Of a DNA stretch of 64,000 bases, positions 25,190 through 35,038 are shown piece after piece. Position 1 is the stretch's first letter. Every line of letters begins with the position of its first letter. The notes under the pieces are model-generated. The model worked only from the letters and a program-made list of their open reading frames with translations. It was not told the origin of the DNA and did no database searches. The position numbers and the translations under genes were made by a program. The DNA comes from Hymenobacter negativus (GTDB lineage Bacteria > Bacteroidota > Bacteroidia > Cytophagales > Hymenobacteraceae), in the NCBI RefSeq assembly GCF_016056375.1, contig NZ_JAEDAE010000002.1, positions 558,001 through 622,000 of the forward strand. Direction: 5' to 3'.

Positions 25190-25341
25190 AAACGTGGGAA
25201 TTAAGAAGTGGGAGATGATTTTAGGTGCGAAACCGCGATTTTCGGGGTAAGATACACGAAAAATCGACTTTTTGTTAGCAAATTATTATTCTGCTAAGAG
25301 AAATACAAACGTTTCCATTAACGGCAATTTCTTGGCCTGGG

Positions 25342-25372
25342 TTGAGGGTTTGCATTCATTTCGCCAACTTTG
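25342..25372 (+). promoter_or_regulatory. Bacteroidota-type promoter of pfkA
   Basis: TTG at 25342-25344, a 20-nt gap, then CAACTTTG at 25365-25372 (7 of 8 to TAnnTTTG). It leaves a leader of about 45 nt before the ATG at 25422. Confidence 0.5.
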
Positions 25373-25421
25373 CGAGGTTTGGACGCCATTTGCGCGCTCC
25401 GTCGCATTATTGATAGGCAAG

Positions 25422-26393
25422 ATGAAGAGAATAGCGGTTTTTACGAGTGGAGGCGATTCGCCGGGCATGAATGCTGCCATCCGGGCGGTGGTACGGACGG
25501 CCACCTACCACGGCATTGAGGTTTACGGCATTATGCGGGGCTACAGTGGCATGATTAAGGGCGAGTTTGTGCGCCTCGATTCGGCTTCCGTATCCAATAC
25601 GGTGCAGAAGGGGGGCACCATTCTGAAATCGGCACGCAGCCAGAAGTTCATGACCAAGGAAGGCCGCCAGCAGGCCTTCGACCAACTGGTAAACAACGGC
25701 ATTGAAGGCCTCGTGGCCATTGGCGGCAACGGCACCTTCACCGGAGCCATGATTTTTGAAGAAGAGTTCGGCATCCCAACGGTGGGCGCGCCGGGTACGA
25801 TTGACAACGACCTCTACGGCACGGACTACACCATTGGCTACGACACGGCCGTGAACACGGCCCTGGAGTGCATCGACAAAATCCGGGACACGGCCGACTC
25901 GCACGACCGCTGCTTCTTCGTGGAGGTGATGGGCCGCGACTCGGGCTACATCGCCATTCCGTGCGCCATTGGGGGAGGGGCCGAAATCGTAATGATTCCG
26001 GAAACGCAAATGAGTGTGGATGTGGTGATTGATACCCTGCAATCGGGCTGGCAGCGTTCCAAAACCTCGTTCATTGTCATCGTGGCCGAGGGCGAGGAAG
26101 AGGGCAACGCCACCAATACGGCCGCCCGCGTGAAGGAGGCCATTCCGCAACTCGACACCCGCGTCACGGTTATCGGCCACATTCAGCGCGGCGGCTCGCC
26201 CACGGCGGCCGACCGCCTGCTGGGCTCCCAAATCGGCATCGCCGCCGTAGAAGGCCTTATGAACGGCATGCGCAACGTAATGGCCGGCATCGTGGATAAG
26301 AAGCTGGTGTACACGCCATTTACCGATACCATCAACAAGAAGAAACTCATCAACCAGAGCTTCATGCGGATGGTGGAGATTCTGAGCGTGTAG
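25422..26393 (+). CDS. pfkA: ATP-dependent 6-phosphofructokinase
   Basis: 323-aa glycolytic enzyme phosphorylating fructose 6-phosphate. The ATP site is TSGGDSPGMNAAIR at about 7-20, then GGNGTFTGA, the catalytic GAPGTIDNDLYGTDYTIGYDTA and the substrate loop VEVMGRDSGYIA. GHIQRGGSPTAADRLLG is also diagnostic. Length equals that of bacterial PfkA (about 320). The ATG at 25422 is chosen because the upstream 50 codons that remain open are not conserved and contain the promoter. Confidence 0.97.
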   Translation: MKRIAVFTSGGDSPGMNAAIRAVVRTATYHGIEVYGIMRGYSGMIKGEFVRLDSASVSNTVQKGGTILKSARSQKFMTKEGRQQAFDQLVNNGIEGLVAIGGNGTFTGAMIFEEEFGIPTVGAPGTIDNDLYGTDYTIGYDTAVNTALECIDKIRDTADSHDRCFFVEVMGRDSGYIAIPCAIGGGAEIVMIPETQMSVDVVIDTLQSGWQRSKTSFIVIVAEGEEEGNATNTAARVKEAIPQLDTRVTVIGHIQRGGSPTAADRLLGSQIGIAAVEGLMNGMRNVMAGIVDKKLVYTPFTDTINKKKLINQSFMRMVEILSV

Positions 26394-26397
26394 CTTT

Positions 26398-26484
26398 TAG
26401 GGTAAGAGGGTGTGGGGGTAGGCGGGCAAGAGTTAGAACCAGTATTTAACTCTTACCCGCCTTCCCCCACACCCTCTTACCCTA
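26398..26484. terminator. Long bidirectional terminator-like palindrome between pfkA and miaA
   Basis: Arms of about 37 bp (26398-26434 with 26447-26484) pair with very few mismatches. The right arm runs through the miaA stop codon (26477-26479), so the last miaA codons form part of the hairpin. Confidence 0.75.
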
Positions 26485-27397
26485 ACTCCACCCACTGATA
26501 GGCCGGGTCGCGGCGCAGCCAGGTCATTTGGCGCTTGGCGTAGCGGCGGGTGTTGCGCTGAAGCAGGCGCACGGCTTCGGCCCAGTCGTATTCGCCATCC
26601 AGAAAGCCGAAAATTTCCTGGTAGCCCACAGTTTGCAAGGCGTGGTGGTGGCGGTAGGGCAGAACGGATTTGACTTCATCGAGCAGGCCAGCTTCCAGCA
26701 TGTGCTCCACGCGGAGGTTGATGCGCTGGTACAATGCTTCCCGCTCGCGGGTGAGGGCCACTTTCACGTTGCGGAACAATGGGTTTTCGGGCGGCGGGCC
26801 TTCGGTGTGGAAGCTGGAAAACGGCCGGCCGGTGGCGCGGGTAATTTCCAGGGCGCGCACCACGCGCTGGGGGTTTTGCTGGTCGATGCGGCCGTGGGCC
26901 ACGGGGTCGGTTTCGGCCAACTCGGCCACGAGGTGGGGGAGGCCGTGGGCGGCCAGCTCGGCGTGGAGCCGGGCCCGGACTTCGGGCGGCACGCTGGGCA
27001 GCTCGTCCAGCCCATCGGTTACGGCCTGCACGTAGAGGCCCGAGCCGCCGGTGAGAATAATCAGCGGGTGCTTCTGGAATAACTCGGTGAGGACGGCCAG
27101 GCAATCGGTAGCGAAGCGGCCGGCGCTATAATCCTCCGTGATGCTGTGGCTATCGATGAAATGGTGGGGTACGCCCTGCATCTCGGCGGGCGTAGGCTTG
27201 GCGGTGCCAATGCTGAGCTCGCGGAAAAACTGGCGCGAGTCGGCCGAGACAATTTCGGTGTGGAATTGCTGCGCCAACTGCACGCACAGGGCCGTTTTGC
27301 CCACGGCCGTAGGACCGGCGATGGTGAGCAGCACGGGGCGCGGGTCGGCGGCGGTGGGGGCCAGCTGGGCGAGAATTTCGGGAGGAAGTGCGGACAC
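26477..27397 (-). CDS. miaA: tRNA dimethylallyltransferase
   Basis: 306-aa enzyme that adds the isopentenyl group to A37 of tRNAs reading UNN codons. The P-loop is GPTAVGKT at 28-35, then IVSADSRQFFRELSIGTAKP, VPHHFIDS, GGSGLYVQAVTDG and near the C-terminus LQTVGYQEIF and RRYAKRQMTWLRRD. Normal length. It follows the OmpA-family gene in the same direction with a 60-bp gap. Confidence 0.96.
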   Translation of the reverse strand: MSALPPEILAQLAPTAADPRPVLLTIAGPTAVGKTALCVQLAQQFHTEIVSADSRQFFRELSIGTAKPTPAEMQGVPHHFIDSHSITEDYSAGRFATDCLAVLTELFQKHPLIILTGGSGLYVQAVTDGLDELPSVPPEVRARLHAELAAHGLPHLVAELAETDPVAHGRIDQQNPQRVVRALEITRATGRPFSSFHTEGPPPENPLFRNVKVALTREREALYQRINLRVEHMLEAGLLDEVKSVLPYRHHHALQTVGYQEIFGFLDGEYDWAEAVRLLQRNTRRYAKRQMTWLRRDPAYQWVELG

Positions 27398-27457
27398 GGC
27401 GGAAATAATGCGCGGCCAAAACCGGCAGCGCGGGCCACAAAGTTCGCGCCGCCCGCG

Positions 27458-29425
27458 CTATTGCAGCCCCACGATGCGGAATTCGACGCGGCGGTTGAGG
27501 CGACGAGTCGCTTCCTGGTCGTTGCTGGCAATGGGCTCGGCCCCGCCCAGGCCCAGGCCGGTGATGCGACTGCCGGCCACGCCGTGGTCGGCCAGGTAGG
27601 CCTTCACGGCAGCCACACGTTGCTGGCTGAGCACCACGTTTTTTTCGGGCGGGCCCACGTTGTCGGTGTGGCCGCGCAGCTCGATGGTTAGGCCGGGGTT
27701 ATCAATCATCAGGCGCACCAGCTTGTTGAGGGCGGCGGCCGACGAGGGCAGCATGGCGGCTTTGCCCTGCTCAAACTGCACGTTAGCGAGCTGCTGGGTG
27801 GCCCCCACGGCCAGCGGCCGAAGCAATATGTCACGCACCAGCGGGCCGGGCGCGGCAGCCCAGGTGCTATCGGTAGAGAAGTAGCCGGGGTGCTGGGCAT
27901 GGTATTGATAAGCAATGCCCGGCTTCGAGGCATAAGTGAAATTGCCCCGCACCGACAGCAACACCGCCGTGCCCACCTCATCGTGGTCGAGGCGCAGCTG
28001 GGCCTGCGGCAGGGGCAGTGAGGTGGTGGCGTCGAGCACGCGGCCTTCCCAGGTGGCGGTGGTGGGCGTGGGGGGCGGCGAGGGCGGGGCCGGTTGTACT
28101 ACCCCAAATAGGTTGCAGCCGGCCAGGTCGGTGTAGGTGCCGCCGCGCACGCGGGTGGCCTTGCGGCGGGCCAAATCGACCTGATAAAGTCCGTGCGGGC
28201 CAGCCAGATACATGCGGCGGCGGCCAGCAGCATCGTTCTGCATCAGCAGGTCGCTGTAGCCGCCGCGCACGGGCAAGCCGTCGAGCGGAATGCGCTCGGG
28301 GGCGGGCTGTTTGGTGTTCAGGTTTATTTTCAATAAGGAGCCGTCGGTGCTGTACACCATGTACATCGTGTTGGCATCGTCGAGGCAAAAATTGCCGTGC
28401 GTGCCCGCGCCGTCAAATCCGATAATGGGGTAATACGGGGCTTTGCGGATGGGGTCGGTGGCCCACACCACGCTCACGCGGCCCTCGTGGGGGCTCACGC
28501 GCACCAGCAGGTTGGCGTCGGAAGTCATGAAATACAGGTCGCCGTGGTCGTCGGTGGCGGCGGATATCCAGACGTTTTCGGGGCCTTGGGCGGGGAGCTG
28601 CCAGTCGGTGTAGGCCCCGCGCCGGGCGGCGGGGTCGTAGCGGTACACGCGCTCGGGGGCATTAGTGGGGGCTTTTGTGACGGAATACAGACAATTGTCG
28701 AACCCCTTGGCCAGGGCGTAGGACTGGAAGGGCAGCACCCGGCGGTGGGCGCGGGGCTTGGCCGTGGGGTCAGAATTTGAAAACTCGTAGATGGTGCGGC
28801 AGTCGTCTTCCCACTGCCCGTCGTGGTAGCGCAGGGCCGCAATGCCATACATTTTGCCATCGCAAATCTGGTCGGCGTAGCGGCGGCTGGGCCAGGGCGC
28901 GTTGGTGAAGGCGAAGGACTCTACCAGCTGCCGGCCCTCGGTAAGGTAGCGGCCGTCTTGCTCAGTGCCGGCCCGGTATTCTACCCGAAACTCGTAGCCG
29001 CCGCGCCAGAGCTGCCGGCCCAGCACATGCGTGCGCGGGGCTGGGGCGGGCGGGGCGTAGGTGTATTCGTAATCAATCTCATCAGTCGGACCGTTGCTGT
29101 GCTGGTCGAGGCGCAGCACCTGCACGCGGGGCAGCCGCTGGATGCGCTGGTACACCGAATCGGGCCGACCCGCGCCCAGCAAGCGCAGGTCGCGCCGGTC
29201 ATCGGGCAGGGGCTGCTGGCTGACTTTCACCATCGCGACGATGGCGGGCGCGCCGGCCGTGAACGTGGCCACCGGCCCGCCCGCTGTCCGGGGCGGCACC
29301 CAGCCCGGCGCATACGCCAGCTGGTAGCGGGCTTGCGCGTCGGTGTACTGGATGGCCGGTGGCGTGGACTGCGCACTCAGCCCCAGCCGACAAACCAACA
29401 AGACCAGCGTCAGAAAAATCCTCAT
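27458..29425 (-). CDS. OmpA-family protein with N-terminal beta-propeller-like region
   Basis: 655-aa exported protein. A signal peptide (MRIFLTLVLLVCRLGLSAQ) is followed by a small N-terminal domain (about 25-170), a region of repeated Asp/Tyr strands resembling a beta-propeller (about 180-450; GDLYFMTSDANLLVRVSP, NTMYMVYSTDGSLLKI), a Pro/Thr-rich linker (about 455-470), a carboxypeptidase-regulatory-like domain (about 470-550) and an OmpA peptidoglycan-binding domain (about 555-655; LRGHTDNVG, LSQQRVAAVKAYL, RRLNRRVEFRI). It is likely an outer-membrane or periplasmic protein anchored to peptidoglycan. The start at 29425 gives the signal peptide; an upstream in-frame ATG at 29494 would bury it. 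Confidence 0.85.
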   Translation of the reverse strand: MRIFLTLVLLVCRLGLSAQSTPPAIQYTDAQARYQLAYAPGWVPPRTAGGPVATFTAGAPAIVAMVKVSQQPLPDDRRDLRLLGAGRPDSVYQRIQRLPRVQVLRLDQHSNGPTDEIDYEYTYAPPAPAPRTHVLGRQLWRGGYEFRVEYRAGTEQDGRYLTEGRQLVESFAFTNAPWPSRRYADQICDGKMYGIAALRYHDGQWEDDCRTIYEFSNSDPTAKPRAHRRVLPFQSYALAKGFDNCLYSVTKAPTNAPERVYRYDPAARRGAYTDWQLPAQGPENVWISAATDDHGDLYFMTSDANLLVRVSPHEGRVSVVWATDPIRKAPYYPIIGFDGAGTHGNFCLDDANTMYMVYSTDGSLLKINLNTKQPAPERIPLDGLPVRGGYSDLLMQNDAAGRRRMYLAGPHGLYQVDLARRKATRVRGGTYTDLAGCNLFGVVQPAPPSPPPTPTTATWEGRVLDATTSLPLPQAQLRLDHDEVGTAVLLSVRGNFTYASKPGIAYQYHAQHPGYFSTDSTWAAAPGPLVRDILLRPLAVGATQQLANVQFEQGKAAMLPSSAAALNKLVRLMIDNPGLTIELRGHTDNVGPPEKNVVLSQQRVAAVKAYLADHGVAGSRITGLGLGGAEPIASNDQEATRRLNRRVEFRIVGLQ

Positions 29426-29607
29426 AGGCCGGAGCAACGGGAAACAATGGTAAGCAGCCACAAAACAATAATTTCGGCGTGTAGTGCCATCCATTGGGCC
29501 GGCAAGATAACGCTGATGGTTGCCTTACAGGTGTAAAACTGCCGTCAGGGCCGCGCAAATGAATCAGTGGTTGCATTCGCTGGCGCACTATTCAAGCAGA
29601 AGTCAGG

Positions 29608-30789
29608 CTACGCAAATAAGCCCGCAAACAGCTTCACGAGTACCTGTTCTTCGTGCTGCCAGCTGAGCTGGGGGGCAGCGCGGCGGCAGTTTTCGGCCAG
29701 GTGCTGGTAGCGGGCGGGCTCGTCGCGCAGCAGGCGGTTGAGGGCGGCGGCCAGGGTGGCGGGGGCCAGGTCGGTCACCAGCTCGGCCACGTCGAACTGG
29801 TCGTTGAGGGCGCGGTATTCGGGGAAGTCGATGAGCACCTGCGGGATGCCGGCATGCACGTAATCGAAGAATTTGTTGGCCAGTGAGTAGTAATAGCTCA
29901 GGCCGATATTCTCCAGCAGCATGATGCCCACGGCGGCGTGCCGCGTTACTTCGCGCAGCGCTTCGGGCAGCACGAAGCCCCGGAATTCAACCTTGCCGGA
30001 AGCCAGTAAACCCAGCCGCTCCGCCCGCTCGCGCAGCGCCGCCGAGAGGTCGCCTTCGCCGCAAATCACCAGCCGGCCTGCTACCTGCGGCATGGCATCA
30101 ATCAGGCCTTCCAGGCCCCGGCCCATATTCAACGCGCCCTGATAAAGGATATACCCGGAGGCTGGGGCAGCGGTGGGGGGCAGCAGCATCTCGTCGGTGC
30201 GCAAGCGGCTCACGTTGCGCACCACCGCAAAGGGCCGGCCGTAGCGCTGCTCAAACACCTGCGCCAGGGCTGGGCCCACGGTGTAGGCCAGCCGGGCGCG
30301 CGGCACAATAAAGCCTTCTACCCAGCGCCAGATGCGCTGCACCGCCGGCCGGGCCACCACCTCGGGCACTTCCGTGAAAAGCTCGTGGGCATCGTACACA
30401 AAGGGCTGCCCGCCGAGCCTGGCGCGCAGCCACACGGGCAGGGCGGTGTCGAGGTCGCAGGCGCACCAGGCGGCGGCGCGCTGGCCCAGCAGGTAGATGA
30501 ACAGCCGCAGGTTGTACTCCAGGTAAAACAGCTTGCCCTTCTGAAACCAGCCGCGCAGCCGGTGCTGCTGGTAGGGCTGCGCGGTGAGCGGGGGCGACGT
30601 GGGCCGCTGCCAGCCCACCAGCTGCACCCGGTAGCCGGCGGCAGCCAGGCTCCCGCAGATGCGCTGCATCCGCTGGTCGAAGCACAAATCGGTGGTGACG
30701 GTGAAAAGCAGCGGCTTGGATGGGAGCGGCAATGGCAGGGAGCGAGGGAGGCCGTGCGGGGAGGGCCGGGAGTCATTATATTTTGCCAA
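29608..30789 (-). CDS. Glycosyltransferase, family 4-like
   Basis: 393-aa GT-B fold enzyme. The N-terminal acceptor domain starts with LLFTVTTDLCFDQRMQRI (about 27-44) and has FVYDAHELFTEVPE. The C-terminal donor domain contains YILYQGALNMGRGLEGLIDAM, LVICGEGDLSAALRERAERLG and, near the nucleotide-sugar site, NKFFDYVHAGIPQVLIDFPEY. No ATG precedes the conserved start, so the TTG at 30789 is used; that TTG lies inside a possible -7 box (TAAATTTG on the minus strand), which leaves the start uncertain. It is divergent from the hybrid kinase and probably acts in surface polysaccharide synthesis. Confidence 0.85.
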   Translation of the reverse strand: MAKYNDSRPSPHGLPRSLPLPLPSKPLLFTVTTDLCFDQRMQRICGSLAAAGYRVQLVGWQRPTSPPLTAQPYQQHRLRGWFQKGKLFYLEYNLRLFIYLLGQRAAAWCACDLDTALPVWLRARLGGQPFVYDAHELFTEVPEVVARPAVQRIWRWVEGFIVPRARLAYTVGPALAQVFEQRYGRPFAVVRNVSRLRTDEMLLPPTAAPASGYILYQGALNMGRGLEGLIDAMPQVAGRLVICGEGDLSAALRERAERLGLLASGKVEFRGFVLPEALREVTRHAAVGIMLLENIGLSYYYSLANKFFDYVHAGIPQVLIDFPEYRALNDQFDVAELVTDLAPATLAAALNRLLRDEPARYQHLAENCRRAAPQLSWQHEEQVLVKLFAGLFA

Positions 30790-30860
30790 ATTTACACCGC
30801 CGCCTCGCAGCGCGCTGGCTTATCTTAGCCGGAAATATCAACTGGTAGTTCGTGTCGTTT

Positions 30861-33800
30861 ATGGCTCCTTTCTCGGCTACTTCCACTGCCCGCCCCGTGG
30901 CGCCGCCCCTGGCCGCGCTGCTCGACCAGCTTGGCCAGGTGTACATGCTGGCCGATTTGAAGGGTTCCATTGTTGAGGTCAACGAGGCCCTGCTGGCCCT
31001 CACCGGCTACACCCGGGACAAGGTGCTGGGCCAGCATTGCTACCAGCTGTTTGCCCCGCCCGCCGAGCGCGAGGCACGGCGGCGCGAGTTTCTGGAAATT
31101 ATTGAACATCAGAATGTGGCGCCCAGCTACGAGCGGTCGATTATTACGCGAACGGGCCAGCTGCGCTACCTGAACTGGCAGGCCGGTTTCACGCACGATG
31201 CTGCCGGGAGTGTCACGGGCCTGTGGATGGCCGGGCAGGAAATCGCCAGCAATAGTGTGGTAAGCCCGGCCCTGGCCGGCGACAGCACTCACCTCCAGGA
31301 CTTTCTCGACAACGCACAGGACCTGGTGCAGCACCTCGGGGCCGACAACGGCTTCTTGTTTGTGAACAAGGCCTGGAAGGAAAAGCTGGGCTATACCGAT
31401 GCCGAGCTGGCCACCCGCACCCTCGCCGACGTGGTGCACCCCTACTACAAGGCCAAGCTGCTCTACCAGCTGCGCAACCTCTACGACGGCGAGCCGGTGA
31501 ACAAGGTCGAAACTGTGTTTTTGACCAGCCAGGGCAAGCCCGTGCACCTCATAGGGAGCATGAACGTGGTGCGCGAGGAGGGCCAGCCGGTGAGCAGCCG
31601 CGCCATTCTGCACGACATCACGGACCGCATCAAGGCCGAGCGGCTCCAGAAAGTCTACTACAGCATCGCCAACCTGGCCATCTCGGCCAAGGACTTGCCC
31701 AGCCTCTACGGGGCCATTCACCGCGAGCTGAGCAAGATTATTGAGACGAGTAACCTGTTCATCGCGCTTTGCGACGATGCCCGCACGCAGCTGCAGTTCG
31801 TGTACCACGTCGACCAGCACCCGCAGGCCCGGCCGCAGGGCACGCGGCCGTTTTCGGCGGGCGTGTCGGAGTACATCATTGCCGGCGGGCAGCCGCGCTA
31901 CCTCACCCACACCGACTACCAGCAGCTGGTGCGCAGCGGGGCCGTCACGGCTTTCGGGCAGGCCCCAGAGGTGATGCTGGCCTCGCCGCTCAGCATCGGC
32001 GACCGCATCATCGGGGTGCTGGCGGTGCAGGACTACAGCCGCGCCGACGCCTACACGCCCGGCGACCTCGACGTGCTGCACTTCATCTCGAACCAGGTGG
32101 CGCTGGCTATCGAACGCAAGCGCAACGAGGAGCAGATTGGCAAGCAAACGGCCCGCCTCAACGCCATTTTCGAGAGCGGCTCGCACGTGATGTGGACCGT
32201 GGACACCCGCGCCAACCTCATGAACTTCAACCGCAACTACGCGGCCCTGTTCCTGCGGCGCAACGGCACCTACCCGGTACGCGGCCTCAACCTGTGGAAG
32301 GCCGACCTGGCCAACATGCCCGCCCACGAGCGCGACACCTTTGTGGAGCATTACGACGCGGCCGCCAAAGGCCAGGCCCAGCGCTTCGAGATGCGCCTGC
32401 GCGATTCCCGCGGCCACGACGTGTGGACCGATATTTACCTGAACCCGATTTACCTGGGCGATGGCTCGTTTGAGGAGATTTCGGCCATTGCCCACGACAT
32501 CACCGAGCAAAAGCGCGCCCAACTGGCCCTGGAAGGGCAGGAGGAGAAGTTTCGCTCCATCTTTGAGTCGTTTCAGGACATCTATTATCGCACCGATGAG
32601 GAAAGCATCCTCACCATCGTCAGTCCTTCGGTGCGCGATGTGCTGGGCTACGAGCCCGAGGAAGTAATAGGCCGGCCAATTGTAGAGTTTTACGTGGAAC
32701 CCGGCGACCGGCCTCGGGCCACCGAGGAGGTGGAGCGCAGCGGCGGCCTGCGCAACTTTGAAACCCAGCTCTGGCACAAGGACGGCTACCCGGTGAGCGT
32801 GCTAGTGAATGCGCGCATCGTGGGCGGCGGCGATGCCGGAACCCAGGGCATTGCCCGCGACGTGACCGAAATCAAGCAGATGCAGGACGACCTGCGCCTG
32901 GCCAAGGACGATGCTGAAGCCGCCCTGGAGGCCAAAACGCAGTTCCTGGCCAACATGAGCCACGAGCTGCGCACACCCATGAACGGCATCATCGGCATGA
33001 TTGACCTGCTCGACCAGACCGTAGAAACCGACGAGCAGCTCGACTACGTGGACACGCTGCGCAAGAGCTCCGACGCCCTGCTCACCATCCTGAACGACAT
33101 CCTGGATTTGTCAAAAATCCAAGCCGGCAAGCTCCAGATTCACGAAACGCCCATCGAGCTGCAGGCCGTGATGGAGCGCATCCGTGCCCTGTTCATCTAC
33201 CGGGCCGAGCAGAAGCACATCCGCTTCACCTACCACATCACGCCCCACACGCCGCGCTACGTGATAACCGACGAGGTGCGCCTGCTCCAAATTCTGAGCA
33301 ACTTGGTGGCCAACGCCATCAAGTTCACTAACGAAGGCACCGTGGGCATTGTGGTGAGCAGCGTGAGCACCGACGGCGAGCTGCACACCCTGCGCTTCGC
33401 GGTGCAGGACTCGGGCATCGGCATTTCGAGCGACAACGCCAGCTTGCTCTTCACCAATTTCACCCAGCTCGACACCACGCCCAGCAAGGCCTACGGCGGT
33501 ACGGGTCTGGGCCTGAGCATCAGCCGGCAGCTGGCCGAGCTGCTGGGCGGTGAAATCGGCGTGCTTTCCGATGAAGGCGAAGGCTCGGTGTTCTGGTTCA
33601 CCATCAGCGCCCGTGAGGCCCAGCACGTCGACCTGCCCGCGATGGCCCCACTGCGCGAGGCGGCGTTTCAGCCCTTCGAAGCGGCCCCGAAGGTCCTTCT
33701 GGTCGATGACAATGCCATCAACCAGAAGGTGGGGCAGCGCCTGCTCACCAAGCTGGGCTGCGATGTGACCATTGCCGGTGGCGGCCCCGAAGCCATTGCC

Positions 33801-34508
33801 CTGGTGAGCAAGCCGGGGGTCAGCTACAACATTATTTTCATGGACATCCAGATGCCGGACATGGACGGGGTGGCCGCCACCGCCGAAATCCGGCGCTTGC
33901 TGGGCAGCGCCTGCCCGCCCGTGGTGGCCATGACGGCCTATTCCATGCAGGAAGACGCGGGCCGCTTCATGAGCCAGGGCCTCGACGACTACGTGGGCAA
34001 GCCCGTGAAAAGCCGCCACCTCTACGAAGTTCTCCATCGCTGGCTCCGGCCGCGCAGCACTCCCGCCGCGTCTCCTGCCGCGGCCGCCGGGGCCAATGGC
34101 ACTGCCCCGGCCACGCCGTCTGCGCCAACCCCGGCCGAAACGCACGAACCCACGCTCGATGTGAACATCATGCATCAGCTGATAGAGCTGGGCGGGGCCG
34201 AATTCACGTCTGACCTCTACAAGGAATTTGAGCAGGAGGCCGGCGACTTGCTGCGCGAGGCGGCCCCCGTGGTGGCCGACGCCAACTTCCGCGAACTGCT
34301 GCCCATGCTGCACCAGCTCAAGGGCACGGCTGCTACACTGGGCGGGGTGGCGCTGGCCGCGCAGGCCCGGCACCTTGAGCACCAGTTCAAAGAAGGCCGG
34401 TTGGATGAAGGTTCCGTGGGTTTTCAACTTCTGGAACATTACTTTGCGCAGTTCGTTGCCGAATACCCCGGCGCAGTGGAGCGCGCCGCTGACCCTTCGG
34501 CCGCTTGA
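30861..34508 (+). CDS. Multi-PAS/GAF hybrid sensor histidine kinase with receiver and HPt domains
   Basis: 1215-aa cytoplasmic phosphorelay kinase without TM segments. In order it has a PAS (about 15-130), a PAS (about 150-255), a GAF (about 275-425), two PAS domains (about 430-555 and 560-685), HisKA with [14 protein letters not shown] (phospho-His about 701), HATPase with [29 protein letters not shown] and GTGLGLSIS, a receiver with phospho-Asp about 995 ([13 protein letters not shown]) and a C-terminal HPt with [13 protein letters not shown] (His about 1151). A GTG nine nt earlier is an alternative start. The single-domain response regulator 29 nt downstream is the likely final acceptor. 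Confidence 0.94.
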   Translation: MAPFSATSTARPVAPPLAALLDQLGQVYMLADLKGSIVEVNEALLALTGYTRDKVLGQHCYQLFAPPAEREARRREFLEIIEHQNVAPSYERSIITRTGQLRYLNWQAGFTHDAAGSVTGLWMAGQEIASNSVVSPALAGDSTHLQDFLDNAQDLVQHLGADNGFLFVNKAWKEKLGYTDAELATRTLADVVHPYYKAKLLYQLRNLYDGEPVNKVETVFLTSQGKPVHLIGSMNVVREEGQPVSSRAILHDITDRIKAERLQKVYYSIANLAISAKDLPSLYGAIHRELSKIIETSNLFIALCDDARTQLQFVYHVDQHPQARPQGTRPFSAGVSEYIIAGGQPRYLTHTDYQQLVRSGAVTAFGQAPEVMLASPLSIGDRIIGVLAVQDYSRADAYTPGDLDVLHFISNQVALAIERKRNEEQIGKQTARLNAIFESGSHVMWTVDTRANLMNFNRNYAALFLRRNGTYPVRGLNLWKADLANMPAHERDTFVEHYDAAAKGQAQRFEMRLRDSRGHDVWTDIYLNPIYLGDGSFEEISAIAHDITEQKRAQLALEGQEEKFRSIFESFQDIYYRTDEESILTIVSPSVRDVLGYEPEEVIGRPIVEFYVEPGDRPRATEEVERSGGLRNFETQLWHKDGYPVSVLVNARIVGGGDAGTQGIARDVTEIKQMQDDLRLAKDDAEAALEAKTQFLANMSHELRTPMNGIIGMIDLLDQTVETDEQLDYVDTLRKSSDALLTILNDILDLSKIQAGKLQIHETPIELQAVMERIRALFIYRAEQKHIRFTYHITPHTPRYVITDEVRLLQILSNLVANAIKFTNEGTVGIVVSSVSTDGELHTLRFAVQDSGIGISSDNASLLFTNFTQLDTTPSKAYGGTGLGLSISRQLAELLGGEIGVLSDEGEGSVFWFTISAREAQHVDLPAMAPLREAAFQPFEAAPKVLLVDDNAINQKVGQRLLTKLGCDVTIAGGGPEAIALVSKPGVSYNIIFMDIQMPDMDGVAATAEIRRLLGSACPPVVAMTAYSMQEDAGRFMSQGLDDYVGKPVKSRHLYEVLHRWLRPRSTPAASPAAAAGANGTAPATPSAPTPAETHEPTLDVNIMHQLIELGGAEFTSDLYKEFEQEAGDLLREAAPVVADANFRELLPMLHQLKGTAATLGGVALAAQARHLEHQFKEGRLDEGSVGFQLLEHYFAQFVAEYPGAVERAADPSAA

Positions 34509-34537
34509 GTGCGGCAAATTTCCTACTGCTCTACCCT

Positions 34538-34951
34538 ATGAATCCAACCCAAACCTCTTCGCCAATGTCCGCCGACCCTTCAACCAAAACCATTCTGATT
34601 GCCGAAGACAGCTCGGTAATTCTCAATCTTACCCGCAAAATCCTGGAATTGCAGAAGTATAAAATCGTGCTGGCTAAAAACGGCGGCGAGGTGCTGAAGC
34701 AATTGGAAAGCAACCCAGTGGATTGCGTGCTGATGGACATCAACATCCCCGTGAAAGACGGCATGCAGTGCACCCGCGAAATCCGCGCCCACGCCGACCC
34801 CAAAATCAACAAGCTGCCCATCATCGCCATCACCGGCAACGCTAACAACTACTCGATGGACCAGTTCCGCGAGGCTGGCGTGACCGACTACCTGCCCAAG
34901 CCGCTCGATTTCGACGCCCTGGTGCGCGTAGTAAAGCAGTACGTGGGCTAA
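34538..34951 (+). CDS. Single-domain response regulator
   Basis: 137-aa CheY-like receiver without output domain. ILIAEDSSVILN carries the acidic pocket, the phosphorylated Asp67 is in CVLMDINIPVKDG, the conserved Thr is in IIAITGNAN, and the Lys in DYLPKPLDFDALV. The ATG at 34538 is chosen; MSADPS at 34565 is also possible. It lies 29 nt after the hybrid kinase gene and is probably its cognate receiver. A 37-bp palindrome follows. Confidence 0.92.
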   Translation: MNPTQTSSPMSADPSTKTILIAEDSSVILNLTRKILELQKYKIVLAKNGGEVLKQLESNPVDCVLMDINIPVKDGMQCTREIRAHADPKINKLPIIAITGNANNYSMDQFREAGVTDYLPKPLDFDALVRVVKQYVG

Positions 34952-34954
34952 AAA

Positions 34955-35035
34955 CAATGAGTGAATGAGCGAATGGGTGAATGAGTGAATGCACCGTTCA
35001 TTCACTCATTCACCCATTCGCTCATTCACTCATTG
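34955..35035. repeat. Perfect 37-bp palindrome built of short direct repeats
   Basis: Arms 34955-34991 and 34999-35035 are exactly complementary, with a 7-nt loop. Each arm consists of near-identical 8-nt units of the type GTGAATGA. It sits between the response regulator and MBL genes and must strongly affect the transcript, for instance as terminator. Confidence 0.85.
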
Positions 35036-35038
35036 TCC

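Noticed and set aside
30825..32777. A 650-codon frame opposite the hybrid kinase, and a 468-codon frame at 33111-34517
   Set aside because: Both are antisense shadows of the kinase. No signal peptide, fold or family wording is present.
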